From positions 64,001-128,000 of the forward strand of contig NC_051098.1 of the NCBI RefSeq assembly GCF_901709675.1: 64,000 nucleotides of DNA, written 5' to 3'. Both the position numbers and the translations under genes were made by a program. This document shows positions 1-11,389 of the stretch, one piece after another (within the stretch, counting starts at the first letter, position 1; each line of letters opens with the position of its first letter). The stretch is from Syngnathus acus (taxonomy: Eukaryota > Chordata > Actinopteri > Syngnathiformes > Syngnathidae). The notes under the pieces are model-generated. The model was not told the DNA's origin. It made no database searches and saw nothing but the letters and a program-made list of their open reading frames with translations.

Positions 1-295
1 TATTCCACCTCCGGCCCTCCCTGTGTGGAGTTTGCATGTTCTCCCCGGGCCCGCGTAGGTTTTCTCAGGGCACTCCGGTTTCCTCCCACATCCCAAAAAA
101 AACATGCTTGGTAGGCCGATTGAGCACTCCAAATTGTCCCTAGGTGTGAGCGTGAGTGCAAATGGTTGTTTGTCTCTGTGTGCCCTGCGATTGGCTGGCA
201 ACCGGTTCAGGGTGTCCCCCGCCAACTGCCCTATGACGGCTGGAATAGGCTCCAGCACACCCGCGACCCCCGTGGGGACTAAGCCGTTCAGAAAA
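1..295 (+). mobile_element. SINE-like dispersed repeat (Mermaid/DANA type), 5' truncated
   Basis: The sequence runs through the body of a very common fish repeat and ends in an ATGG microsatellite. The same body occurs at 21959-22335 with its tRNA-like head, so this copy lacks the head or it lies before base 1. The order of conserved blocks and the ATGG tail are what I use. The family name is from memory of fish SINEs. Confidence 0.7.
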
Positions 296-384
296 TGGAT
301 GGATGGATGGATGGATGGATGGATGGATGGATGGATGGATGGATGGATGGATGGATGGATGGATGGATGGATGGATGGATGGAT
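296..384 (+). repeat. (ATGG)n microsatellite, about 22 units
   Basis: An almost perfect tetranucleotide run directly follows the SINE-like body and forms its 3' tail. Reading frames through it (WMDG and HPSI repeats) are artefacts. Confidence 0.97.
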
Positions 385-567
385 GACTATGCTGTTGACA
401 ATTAATAAAGTGAACTGAAAATCCATAGAACAAATTATACACTAATTGAAATGAATCAGTGCATATTTAAAAACTGGTTTTGATCACCACAAAACAAATA
501 CCTTGCCTGCTCTAATGTGAAGGGTGATACTGAGATCTCGACTGCAGTATATGGACCAGGTCTGGCT

Positions 568-1090
568 CTAAAGCAGTGGTTTTGATGCCAAGATGTCACG
601 TAGATGAGAGTAACTTAGTCTCGTCTTCATGCAGTTCTTGTTAATGTTCATGACCAAAAATGTCTTCTCGCACAAGTAAGCGGAGCCAAACAAGCTCAGC
701 ATTTTCTTAGCGGATGTCTCTGAGCCTATTTTTGTCCAGTTGGTGGAAAAAAATGGTAAGAGGGAGGTGTTGGTGTCGGCTGCGACACGCGGCGTCACAC
801 TGCAGCTCACTGAGATCCAGCTGCATGTGATCTGGTGCGTCATTGGGGTCCACGGAGAAAGGAGTGGAAAAAAGTGTGCTCTTCTTTTCAATAGTTGCAA
901 AATCCTGAAAGCGCTGCTGACACTCCTCAGCCAGAGAGGAAATGTCTGCTGCATACCTCACTATTTGCGCACTAATGTTGTTCTGTGGAAAACTGCTCAT
1001 TATTTCCTGCAGCGAAGAGAAGTGTGTGGTATTGGGCTCTTTTTGAGAAAGGTGCCTTTGGAAAAGTAGTAGCTTGGCCCGAAAGGCTCT
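568..1090 (-). pseudogene. hAT transposase C-terminal remnant
   Basis: Two overlapping frames on the - strand encode the end of a GTF2IRD2/ZBED-like hAT transposase. One (upstream on the - strand) holds the region before the dimerisation domain. The other holds the dimerisation motif (MLSLFGSAYLCEKTFLVMN) followed by a SHLRDIL block. The motif matches the C-terminus of the intact hAT at 54494-56314. A frameshift near 740 separates the halves, and the upstream part is cut off at about 1090 by a LINE. The first two thirds of the protein, with the BED finger and the first acidic residues, are not seen. Confidence 0.8.
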
Positions 1091-2118
1091 GATGTCAAAG
1101 TCAAAGTCAGCTTTATTGTCAATCCCTTCATATGTCAAGACACACAAAGAAACCGAAATTCCGTTTCCTCCATCCCACGGTGACGAGACATACAAGTAGG
1201 CGACACAAAACAAAAACAAAAACAAGAAGGCACAAACCATAATAATAAATAATAAATAAAATAAAATAAAATGAGCGATGAATAAATAACAGACCAATAA
1301 CCCATTAAATATGAGGGGCAAAACCGAGCCAGTGAGCATACAGCAAGAACAGGACGCTACGCTGAAAGGGGGAGCGAGTTCAGGATCCTAACAGCCTGGA
1401 GTACGAAGCTGTTGGAAAGTCTGGTGGTGCGGGAGCGCAGGCTCCTGTACCGCCTCCCAGAGGGCAGAAGTTCAAACAAAGAGTGAGCGGGGTGACTCAC
1501 ATCACTCACAATCTTGGTCGCCTTGCGGGTGAGATGGGAGGCGTAAATGTCCTTCAAGGAGGGGAGAGAAGCACCAATAGTCTTACTAGCCGTTTTCACA
1601 ATGCGCTGCAGGGCCTTCAAGTCTTGGTCAGTGCAGCTGCCACCCCAGACAGCAATACAGCTGGAGAGGACGCTCTCAATGGTGCCGCGGTAAAAAGTAG
1701 TCATGACGGCCGGAGGAGTCCCCGCTCGCCTGAGTTTCCGAAGGAAGTACAGGCGGCGCTGGGCCTTCTTCGCCAGCGACGCGGTGTTGGTGGACCAGGA
1801 GAGATCCTCACTGATGTGCACCCCCAGGAACCTGGCGCTGCTCACTCTCTCCACCACAGCACCGTCGATGGTCAGCGGCAGGTGTTGGGCGTGACCCTTC
1901 CGGAAGTCAACGACAATCTCCTTGGTCTTGTCGACGTTCAGCAGGAGGTTGTTGTCCCTGCACCACGCGGTCAGAAGGTCAACCTCCAGCCTGTATTGAG
2001 TCTCGTCTCCCTTGGTGATGAGACCCACCAGAGTCGTGTCGTCAGCAAACTTCACTATGCGGTTGCCGCTGCAGGTGGCAGCGCAGTCATGCGTCAGGAG
2101 GGTGAAGAGCAGTTGCAT
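1091..2118 (-). pseudogene. L2/CR1-type LINE, 3' half with reverse transcriptase C-terminus
   Basis: A 253-codon frame (1357-2118) starts just before the reverse transcriptase box FADDTT and runs through the thumb and C-terminal region to a LLPSGRRYRS block typical of fish L2/CR1-like LINEs. Downstream on the - strand follows the 3' UTR, ending near 1095-1115 in a GACTTT-type repeat, the usual non-poly(A) tail of these LINEs. The copy is 5' truncated and lacks the endonuclease. It sits inside a hAT transposase remnant on the same strand. A second copy of the same 3' end is at 47860-48457. Confidence 0.85.
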
Positions 2119-4195
2119 TTTGCCCCGGAATGTTTGTGTTTAGCGCGTTCAGATGTCGGGTTGTGTCAACTAAAAATCACTTGTCCTTTTTTTGCCAGAA
2201 ATTGTCCACTTTGCTCCCTAAGAGAGTACTAGAGTAGTAGTAAGATAAAGAACAAGAAAATCACGACGGCAGTTTCTCCATACGTTCTGAGCTACTATTG
2301 AGGTACAAAATGCAAAGTGAGGTACAAAACGTGCATAGCACTGTTATGGCAACTTGTGACCACTAACTCAAATCACCTAAAATATATATTTTTGACTAAC
2401 ATGGCTCACAACACTGTCATTGACAAACACATCCAGAAGTGTGTGATGATGATGATGTTGTGCAATACTTGGCACTTAGTTTTTGTCCCAGTGAAAGATG
2501 TTTGCATGTGCTGACATTCCCCCTGGTGGCACTTGTGTGCCATTAGAAGTGACAGGAGGGATGGGTACAATCGCAGCCACCTTGTGGTGCAACGTGGCAT
2601 ACTCACTGCGTACTCACTCATGAGTCCAATTGCAGGCTGCTGTCCCTTCTGCATGTCAACCAAGGCTGTCGGCTGCACCTTTGGGGCCCCAAACCTCCTC
2701 TATCCTTTCAAGCAAGCAAGCAAAAAAAAAAAAAAATAATCAAGAGAGGAATGATTACTGGTCCACAAATATTTTGTGTAAATATTCAAGTCATATTTAT
2801 TAGGAGAATTTTTTTTTTATAAGTTCACTTTTAACGTGGGAATTTCCAAACATGTCAATGCACGCAATGAATCTGTGTGAGCAATCAACTGCACACCCGA
2901 CATGCAATGAACAACAAAGATGCATTTGAATTGGTCAAACTAGTGTAAGGCAAAGAAAAGTGCTGCTCTAATATCATGCTTTTACCTACCCGTATGAAAA
3001 TACAACTTCATATACAAATAACGCATTTTGCTTTGGGAAAATCAATACTTCCAGTGCTGTCAGTTGCTAATGTTGTGTTTCTGGTTATTTAAAACTGATT
3101 TAATGCTGAATGATGCAAACAGACTAACTGTCCCATTTTGATTGATTTTTTTAATTTTTTTTTTATTTTTTGTTAAACTATGTCCTTGACAGCTATAATG
3201 ATGCACCGCCTTATTTTTTAAAATATTATTTTTAATTTGAAAAAAAAAAAAAAAAACTTACAAACTATGAAATGATGGAAACCGTAATGTAATAATTTGG
3301 CGTTCTCGTCTGGGAACATGTTGTACTGCACCCAACCCAATTATGGCAATAGGAGGACGTCTTTTGACCACCACTTTTGACTGTTTTCTATCGGGCGCGG
3401 CATTACGTCACACTCCCGATTCTTTACCGGAAACAGTGCCCTCGAAATTAGATTTACTTTCGGTTATATCGCAACTTAATATTAACAATACACTGCTACA
3501 AACTATGTACAAATAACAAGGAATAAGATGAAATTAACACAAAAATAATTTGCGCACCATGTAAAACTTTGAACTATCGCTAGAGCTGCAAGAGCTCTGC
3601 TTAGTGGCGAAAGATACAATTAGATGTAGACTTCGGCAGTTACACCGAGTTTGACGCCTATATTGTGTGACGTCATCAATAGCATTGTAGTTCACATTTC
3701 CAACCGCTAGAGGGAAGACTATGTCCAGTGAATAAAGAGGCTAGCTCCCTGTGAAATCAAAGCAGCAGTCTTTATTTGTAAAAGAACCCAACACAACGCA
3801 TTGCTCTTCCATGTAGTGTTTTCCCCCTTTTCATGACATTCACTTTGAGACAGCAAAATGCAGGTCGCAACGGCAAATTTGTGCCACCACATAAAAAGCT
3901 GTCAATGACTTTTCATGAATGCCATGTTTCCATGAAACACCAAAAGTCTTGGAAGAAGGCCTATTTCGGACCTGGTGTGACATGGACGGGAGACCGTCAG
4001 GGAATACCAGGAGCTGAAAGCCTTTTTTTTTTTCCCACGTCAATCATGAGAGGAAACCTTTACAACAGCCATCAAGTACCGTCGCTGCTTGACATGGTTT
4101 CAGGGGCAATTGTGTCTATAAAATGCAAACTTTTGAGGCCATTTATGGCTTACAGCAGTGCTTCTCAATCATTTTCTGTGATCCCCCCCCTAGGG
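2119..4195. other. No recognisable gene
   Basis: I see AT-rich sequence with A-tracts near 2722-2736 and 3240-3256 and no convincing coding frame. Bases 4156-4190 resemble a hAT terminus (CAGTGCTTCTCAATC). Bases 3400-3426 are an exact inverted copy of a segment in the appbp2 upstream region. Confidence 0.5.
3400..3426 (-). repeat. 27-bp exact inverted match to 21045-21071
   Basis: The reverse complement of these bases is identical to 21045-21071 over 27 positions and includes a TGACGTAA motif (CRE-like half site). Similarity stops abruptly on both sides. Confidence 0.85.
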
Positions 4196-5196
4196 CAGGG
4201 GTGTCCAAACTTTTTGCAAGGAGGGCCAGATTTAATAAAGTGAAGGGGCCCGGGGGCCAATAGTTTTTTCAGACATTTTTTAACGACAAAAATTTCATGC
4301 AAATACACACTGTTATAAAACAAATTTCATTGTCACAATTGTCTTTATTTTTCAAATGACAAAATAATCAAATATAAGCCATTCAGGCAGATGTGAACAA
4401 CTCTAAAAACACAAATTCTGCCTTTCATTCATATCTGAAGAGTCAGATAACATTGAACAAACTGTTTGAAATACCTTACATTTACATGAGTTTAAAATTA
4501 TTTTTGCCTCATGAACATTTTAAACAGGAGTTATAAGTAATGCAAATTTGTCTGTTATTATTAAAATTAAAACAAGTGAGTTTTGCTCTTGTCATTTACA
4601 ATATCTTTCAGAAAGTAATAGTTTGTGTCATGTCTACAGGTTTATAACATCAACAGTATTAACATGGCCACTTCGTAATATTTAATATTAAGTAATATTT
4701 AATTTTTATTTAATTTGACTCACAGCCCCGCGTGAAGAATCGCTGTTGTGATGCCATTTCAGCTTGGAGCTGCTTCACTTTATCAGCGCGGTTACTCCCT
4801 GTTAGCTTGTCGTATGTGTCAGCATGTTTAGTCTACTAGTGTCTCTTTAGGTTGAAATCCTTAAACAAGGCAACCGTCTTTTTAGAAATTAGACAAACAC
4901 AATTGCCTTGATTTTCAGCGAGGAAGTATTGTAATTCCCATTTCTCTTGAAAGCGACGGCCCTCAATGTCATCTGTCCTCGTTTTCTTTGCAGTCGCCAT
5001 GACAGAAATGAGCGGCGAGGGGTGGTGCTGCCTTTGGTAATAGGAGGAATTACAGGTTCAAGTTTCTTTTTTTTATTATTCAGTTTGACAGTGCAGGCGG
5101 TCCATAAATAATACATTATAAGACCGAAGCTGCGGGCCAGATGAAATCTGATCGGGGGCCGGATTTGGCCCGCGGGCCGGATTTGGGACATGCCTG
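4196..5196 (-). mobile_element. Non-autonomous hAT element
   Basis: It begins CAGGGGTGTCCAAACTTT and ends TTTGGGACATGCCTG, a typical imperfect hAT inverted repeat with GGGCC-rich subterminal sequence. Only an N-terminal BED-finger fragment of a transposase remains inside. I did not find a clean 8-bp duplication; the left side abuts another hAT-like terminus. Confidence 0.7.
4836..5000 (-). pseudogene. hAT transposase N-terminal fragment (BED finger)
   Basis: The frame starts MATAKKTRTDDIEG on the - strand and includes a CxCLIS segment and FKDFNLKRH, the shape of the BED finger in GTF2IRD2-like hAT transposases. The second zinc cysteine appears replaced by serine, and a stop follows immediately after the His. 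About 54 codons survive, so it cannot be functional. It lies inside the hAT at 4196-5196. Confidence 0.7.
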
Positions 5197-5197
5197 C

Positions 5198-5560
5198 TTT
5201 AAGCCATCTAGATGTTGTTGGGCCCTGGTGGATGACAAACTCCAGGTGAATGTTGTCACGGCCCGGGGATTTGCCCGGCTTTAGCTTGCTAATGGCCTCA
5301 CTGAGTTCCTCTGCTGTAAAGGCTCCCGAGAGATTGAAATCGACGTTGGCCGCTCTTGAGATGCAAGACACCTCACACGATATCAGTGGTGCAAAGTCTT
5401 TGTCTGCATCCGGGAAGCGGCCATTCTTCAGGAGTTGGGAGGCAATGGAGTCTGCAGTGACTGGGCATCTGTGGGCTGGTGTATTTCTGCCTGTGAGCCG
5501 GTTGATGGTCTGCCTCCTTTCCGCCTCCTTGTCTTCGCTCACATTCATACATTCATGTGT
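5198..5560 (-). pseudogene. LINE reverse transcriptase N-terminal fragment
   Basis: The - strand encodes about 110 residues with the LINE signature FTAEELSEAISKLKPGKSPG followed by RDNIH, the fingers region at the start of a non-LTR reverse transcriptase. It is cut at 5197 by the hAT end and at about 5560 on the other side. The endonuclease and catalytic YADD region are absent. The LINE clade cannot be fixed from this piece. Confidence 0.75.
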
Positions 5561-5626
5561 AAATGGAACATCAATATTACATACATGTTTGATACTGATC
5601 AAACATCATGACAATAATAACACATA

Positions 5627-7236
5627 CAGTGCCTTGCGAAAGTATTCGGCCCACTTGAACCTTTCAACATTTCGCCACATTTCAGGCTTCAAACATAAAG
5701 ATATAAAATTTTAATTTTTTGTCAAGAATCAACAAGTGGGACACAATCGTGAAGTGGAACGAAATTTATTGGATGATTTAAACTTTTTTAACAAATAAAA
5801 AACTGAAAAGTGGGGCGTGCAATATTATTCGGCCCCTTTACTTTCAGTGCAGCAAACTCACTCCAGAAGTTCAGTGAGGATCTTTGAATGATCCAATGTT
5901 GTCCTAAATGACTGATGATGATAAATAGAATGCACCTGTGTGTAATCAAGTCTCCGTATAAATGCACCTGCTCTTTGATAGTCTCAGGGTTCTGTTTAAA
6001 GCGCAGAGAGAACCATGAAGACAAAGGAACACACCAGGCAGGTCCGAGATAATGTTGTGGAGAGGTTTAAAGCTGGATTTGGATACAAAAAGATTTCCCA
6101 AGCTTTAAACATCTCAAGGAGCACTGTGCAAGCAATTATATTGAAATGGAAGGAGTATCAGACCACTGCAAATCTACCAAGACCCGGCCGTCCCTCCAAA
6201 CTTTCATCTCAAACAAGGAGAAGACTGATCAGAGATGCAGCCAAGAGGCCCATGATCACTCTGGATGAACTGCAGATAACTACAGCTGAGGTGGGAGAGT
6301 CTGTCCATAGGACAACAATCAGTCGTGCACTGCACAAATCTGGCCTTTATGGAAGAGTGGCAAGAAGAAAGCCATTTCTCAAAGATATCCATAAAAAGTC
6401 TCTTTTAAAGTTTGCCACAAGCCACCTGGGAGACACACCAAACATGTGGAAGAAGGTGCTCTGGTCAGATGAAACCAAAATCGAACTTTTTGGCCACAAT
6501 GCAAAACGATATGTTTGGCGTAAAAGCAACACAGCTCATCACCCTGAACACACCATCCCCACTGTCAAACATGGTGGTGGCAGCATCATGGTTTGGGCCT
6601 GCTTTTCTTCAGCAGGGACAGGGAAGATGGCTAAAATTGATGGGAAGATGGATGGAGCCAAATACAGGACCATTCTGGAAGAAAACCTGTTGGAGTCTGC
6701 AAAAGACCTGAGACTGGGACGGAGATTTATCTTCCAACAGGACAATGATCCAAAACATAAAGCCAAATCTACAATGGAATGGTTCACAAATAGACGTCTC
6801 CAGGTGTTAGAATGGCCAAGTCAAAGTCCAGACCTGAATCCAATCGAGAATCTGTGGAAAGAGCTGAAGACTGCTGTTCACAAACGCTCTCCATCCAACC
6901 TCACTGAGCTCGAGCTGTTTTGCAAGGAAGAATGGGCAAGAATTCCAGTCTCTCGATGTGCAAAACTGATAGAGACATACCCCAAGCGACTTGCAGCTGT
7001 AATTGCAGCAAAAGGTGGCGCTACAAAGTATTAGCGCAAGGGGGCCGAATAATATTGCACGCCCCACTTTTCAGTTTTTTATTTGTTAAAAAAGTTTAAA
7101 TTAGCCAATAAATTTCGTTCCACTTCACGATTGTGTCCCACTTGTTGTTGATTCTTGACAAAAAATTAAAATTTTACATCTTTATGTTTGAAGCCTGAAA
7201 TGTGGCGAAATGTTGAAATACTTTCGCAAGGCACTG
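5627..7236 (+). mobile_element. Complete Tc1-like DNA transposon
   Basis: The element is 1610 bases, begins CAGTGCCTTGCGAAAGTATT, ends with its reverse complement, and is flanked by TA on both sides, the Tc1/mariner target duplication. The inverted repeats are about 200 bases (5627-5836 and 7041-7236). It carries one open transposase gene. A truncated copy of the same family lies at 39225-39808. Both ends and the gene are present, so this copy could be mobile or only recently inactive. Confidence 0.95.
6015..7034 (+). CDS. Tc1 transposase (DD34E)
   Basis: This 339-residue protein would bind the ends of its own transposon and catalyse cut-and-paste transposition into TA sites in the nucleus. 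Residues 1-110 form the paired-like helix-turn-helix DNA-binding region with a GRP hook (PGRPSKL near 57). The catalytic triad is complete: D152 in WSDETK, D243 in QQDNDPKH and E278 in DLNPIENLW, with exactly 34 residues between the second Asp and the Glu. A glycine-rich GGGS lies near 187-190. The length is normal for the family and no stop or frameshift is visible. The start is the first ATG after the left inverted repeat. It stands alone between the repeats at 5627-5836 and 7041-7236. Teleost Tc1 families of this kind are known for wide horizontal spread. Activity is not shown by sequence alone. Confidence 0.95.
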   Translation: MKTKEHTRQVRDNVVERFKAGFGYKKISQALNISRSTVQAIILKWKEYQTTANLPRPGRPSKLSSQTRRRLIRDAAKRPMITLDELQITTAEVGESVHRTTISRALHKSGLYGRVARRKPFLKDIHKKSLLKFATSHLGDTPNMWKKVLWSDETKIELFGHNAKRYVWRKSNTAHHPEHTIPTVKHGGGSIMVWACFSSAGTGKMAKIDGKMDGAKYRTILEENLLESAKDLRLGRRFIFQQDNDPKHKAKSTMEWFTNRRLQVLEWPSQSPDLNPIENLWKELKTAVHKRSPSNLTELELFCKEEWARIPVSRCAKLIETYPKRLAAVIAAKGGATKY

Positions 7237-8474
7237 TACTTTCACAATAGTCAATTTAACACATAATCATAACTATGATCGTGGATTCTCTTAGTTAGCA
7301 GGTTAAAACACTCAAGCATCTTCAAAACGTATTTTGACAAGCTGGTGACCTCTAGGTCAAGCTCAAGCGTGGGATTGCAGTCTTCCACCCACGGTATCAC
7401 TGTCAGCCCCTTGTCCTTACTCAACTCTTAATACATTCATGTGTAAATGAAACATCAGTGCTATGATGCTGCTCAAGTTGCTACCAACTATACAATATTG
7501 CAGAGCAGAATAAAATAAAGTATATTGCAGCTTACTCTAACTGAGATTAACATGTCTCATTCTCATTAGCTAACGATGAGCATGGGCTTCCCTAGTTAGC
7601 AAATTAAAATATTCAAGCAGTTTCAAAGTATATTATAGCAAAACAAAATAATATAACATACTCCAAAATTGTGTGTTGCTGTGCTTCAGAACAAGTCTTC
7701 ATCTAATCGATGACTTTTTAAACTATTAATTTACTATGTTAGGTCAATCTGACTTTGGCACCATCTTCTGGTGAAATTTGGAATGGGAATGGAGGTTTAC
7801 TGGTTCAACCAACAAATTTTACCAATTAACAACAGTTAATTTTGAAGAAGTAACTTTTAAGTAACCACTACTCAGGCCCCCTTCTTCAGGTCTTCCATGT
7901 CAAGCTTTGAAATTTGGAATTTCATCTTAGCCAATTCATCTGGGCCAAATCCAATACACACTCATGCACCATCTTTTACCATCCTATCCACCATGTAACT
8001 CGACACTTCCTAGCTGTTAAAGAATGAAGCAAGTGTTAGCTGCAAGATTCAAATGAACCATTTTCCAATGATATACTTTGCCCTGTTTGAAAAAAAAAAG
8101 ATGGCATTCTGTCTGTGCCTTAGAATGTGGTGCAATTTAATTTGGCTGTTGTACATATCCAATCACGTTCTTTTAAAATAATACTGATAAAATTGCTTGT
8201 TCTACAAGTTGTTATCCAAATGATGAAAATGTACAGGGTAAACCTGGGTTTTATTTTGCAATTTGACATTTGAAAGTCAAAGCAATGACATATCATAAAT
8301 GCAAGTTCCATATTGAAGATTGCAATTACGACATACGCTTTTTGCATATGCTCGAGAGTAGCTAAGCATACATAAGTATATTCAAACCACCAATAACAGA
8401 TCGATTTCCAAAGATAACGCAAGGCAGTTGTGATTACTTCTACAATCAAGAATAACTCAAAAATCAATCTGTAC
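7237..8474. other. Intergenic sequence without an identified gene
   Basis: Bases 7431-7456 repeat a segment at 5548-5573 on the other side of the Tc1. The - strand has an open stretch of about 58 codons at roughly 7255-7430 with no start, no clear acceptor and no recognised similarity. I do not call it a gene. Confidence 0.4.
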
Positions 8475-8532
8475 CTTGTGGAGTCCGGTCAGTTTTTAAT
8501 ACAGATGCTCCTCTTTTCTCCAGGCTTGGAGT
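8475..8532 (-). other. Possible internal exon of an unidentified divergent transcript
   Basis: On the - strand a pyrimidine tract ending TTTTTCAG precedes 58 bases that end in CACAAG|GTACAG, a good acceptor/donor pair. One of three frames is open (TPSLEKRGASVLKTDRTPQ), but there is no ATG. I do not recognise the peptide. It could be 5' UTR. Confidence 0.35.
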
Positions 8533-9080
8533 CTGAAAAAGAGGGAAAGGGAAAAAGAACATGTCTGATTTGACAAATCACCCATTAACCGCTGTTAATC
8601 ACATGGCACAACACAATTTTAACTTTTGAAATGATTTGCCTTGCAGTTCCAAGCCCTCTTGAGGGCAAAATAAAGTAACGTGCACATTTTAATGACATCA
8701 GAAGATAAAAACCAACATTTTCACGTGCCACTCCTTGAGCTAAATCTGGAGTCACAAATCGCTACATGGGTAAAAAAGGGAAATTACATCTTTGCCATGC
8801 CATCAGAAAATCTCAAATTTGGGATCTATACCCTGCGAATGAAAAAACACGCTCACTCCAACTACTCGTAAAAGTAGTTTATATGGGTCACCTCATACAT
8901 TTCATGCAACATAAAATGCCTTATATTAAAAACGTAAGATGAATAGGTTTCAACCACGTTTAAAAAGTAAAGGATGTTAACTTTACCGAACCACCACCCA
9001 ACAATCACATACAAACAAACTACTCGCAAAAACATTCTTGAAACATAACAGTGCATGCTCTGTTCAAAATTATTACTCAC

Positions 9081-9215
9081 CAAAATGCAGCCCTTGTTTG
9101 TCTTACAGAAAAGTAAATTGGTTTGTTCTTTTTCTGAAGCAACGTCGACTCTTGCAACTCGAAGAAAAATACCCTCTCAGCGCTTCTTCCCAGATTTTAT
9201 TACCAGACGAACCGG
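9081..9215 (-). other. Possible first exon of the same divergent transcript
   Basis: On the - strand, sequence downstream of a tandem ETS-like motif (TTTCCGGTTCCGG) runs to a strong donor TTTTG|GTGAGTA. It has no ATG. Together with 8475-8532 it would make a small two-exon 5' end separated by a 548-base intron and transcribed away from appbp2. The upstream limit is a guess. Confidence 0.35.
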
Positions 9216-9326
9216 AACCGGAAATAAAAGCGATTACATTTAACCCGAAACTCGAGTTTCTGCCCCCTAGTGGGGGGAGGTAAAAATGTCCCCAACCGCT
9301 ATTTTTTGGGCGTACACTATCTAATG

Positions 9327-11370
9327 CAGGGGTGTCAAACTCATTTCACATTGTGGGCCACATGTGGCCTCGGTAGATGTCAAGTGGGCCGGACTGTTAA
9401 AATTATACCATACTCTGCTATAAATAACCAAAATATCATGTCTTTCCTTTTTTTGTGTAGAGAAGCACAAGGACATTTGGAAAATGTTGAAATTTAATGA
9501 ACATTTATTTTACAAAACATTTCATGAAACACATCAGATTTCCTTAGACAAATGTCTATAATGTATTCGGTTGTTGTGGTGTCCATCATTGGCACCAACT
9601 CAATAAACTCTTCAGTAACAGTCAATGTCTCATCTACGCCACAAATAAATAAGGCCAGTTGTGCCACGTCTGTGATGTCAGTGCTCTCGTCAATTGCAAT
9701 GGAAAATGGAATAAATGACTTGACTCTGTTTCAATTATGTCAGGTCTACGTACCATCAGACATTAAACCACACGCTGGAAGGAAGAGGAGAAGACAACCA
9801 GAACAGGTTTACTCGCGAGGAGAACGATAGAGGAAGGAAACTCAGTTACAATCTCCATCAATTCTGAGTCCTTACTTCACGTGCTCCTCTTTTTAATGTT
9901 TTGGTTGCCCTGGTTACAGAGCCGTTGCTACACTAAAGGGAGGGGAGATTGTGTCTGTAGCAACGCTGATTAGCTAAGGAATGTAGTGTGGTGTGAATTA
10001 GCACTTCATTGTCGGCCCGTGACCCCCGCAGAATTTGTCCTCTTTCCTCAACCAGCTGTTCTTCTCCCATGGTTGGCTGACTCGTCCTCGAGTGTGATCA
10101 GATAACTTGAATTGCCGCTTTCCTGTGGAACAATGCAACTAAACCTTTGCTAACTTTATCTACTTGGTAAATTAACACACAATAATAATGAGTAACTTGT
10201 CCTAAACACTCAACAAACAAAAGTAAATGTGAGGTAACTGGTATAACTTGTATGCAACTACTTCAAACTGTATATAACACTTACCAAAGAAAAACAGTTC
10301 TGATCAACAACAATCTATGAACCAAACCTACAGTTAACTAAAAGGAATGAAGTTTCTTTGAACCAAATAAGAACATTTCGCCTATGCAAATAAGCTCTGC
10401 TCATTGTTAGTGAAGGCCTCTTACAGGAACAAAAACACACACACAACATAAGGACAGGAAGGATACATATGGCTGACAGGGATCAAAAGACATCCCTGTC
10501 ACTAAAGAGGAAGAACCTAGATAAAAGGAAAGTCATAAACTCGTAAAGACAAGGCCTCCAGGTCTGGCAGGCCAAGGCTTCACTTAAATTATTCTAACAA
10601 ATTGGCTGTCTAAATCTGCTGATAGGTCCGAAATCCTCTCTGCTATAGAATTCCTCGTCAGGCTAATATTAGCAAATGCTTGTCGTTTCTCGGGACATAC
10701 AAGTTCAGCCGCCTTCATCATGCATTGTTTATACGGAATACGGCTTTGATGCTAATGCTATTTCGCTGGCAATTAGTTAGCTGGCTTTTACCGCTGCTTC
10801 ACTGACTTGTCGGCTCTGGATGAAAGTTGACTGCTGTTTCCTCAGACCCGCCTGCAATTCGTTGATCTTATCTCTTCTCACTTGTCCTTGCAAGCCGTCA
10901 TATTTTTCGCTGTGAAGAGTCTCGTAGTGGCATCGAATATTACGTATATTCCTTCAACACTGAAACTTGTTGCAAACACACCAACCACAAAGGTTTTCCG
11001 TGCATTTCTATAAATAAATAGGACGTGGTCCATTCTACTTTTCTCCGTTTGGATAATGACATTTTGGCTAATGAGGGTGTAGGGGAGGAGTAGAGACCAG
11101 GGTAGAAACAACGTCGTAACAAGCAGCAATTGGTACATTGCTACCGTCTGCTGTGTTGGGTCTGTCTTCTCTGATCAAAACAATGTTGTCTTCTACTCTG
11201 ATCAAAACAGTGTGCCCCATAGCGGATAATCCATGAATTGCATAATATTAAAAATGTTAATTCCGTGTCTTTTATGCATTTTTTCACTTTTAAATTATCC
11301 TGTGGGCCTGATCGAACGCGGGCCTGATTGAACCTCCTTGCGGGCCGTATGTTTGATATTAGACATTAGG
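9327..11370 (-). mobile_element. Decayed hAT element
   Basis: The left end CAGGGGTGTCAAACTC and the right-side GGGCCGTATGTTTGA match the ends of the intact hAT at 53875-56631. The interior, read on the - strand, gives scattered pieces of the same transposase, including an N-terminal segment near 11000-11080 (SKRRKVEWTTSYLF) and the region opposite 9552-9730. Many stops and shifts are present. It is interrupted by a probable solo LTR (9738-10599). The right end is eroded and the flanks (ATCTAATG and TCCTAATG) only partly match. Confidence 0.75.
9738..10599. mobile_element. Probable solo LTR inside the hAT remnant
   Basis: The 862-base insert starts TGTCAGG and ends TAACA (TG...CA), flanked by AATTA on the left and AATTG on the right, close to a 5-bp duplication. 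It interrupts hAT sequence that resumes directly after it. A related but 3' truncated copy lies at 36704-37176. No internal retroelement genes are present. Confidence 0.6.
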
Positions 11371-11389
11371 TCCTAATGTATTTAATTCA

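Noticed and set aside
7255-7430. A 58-codon open stretch on the - strand as an exon
   Set aside because: It has no start, no convincing acceptor and no recognised similarity, and open stretches of this size occur by chance. It also lies beside a sequence repeated at 5548.
5548-7456. Short repeats either side of the Tc1 as its target duplication
   Set aside because: Tc1 duplicates only TA, which is present at the exact ends. The 26-base repeats lie 50-200 bases outside and predate or are unrelated to the insertion.
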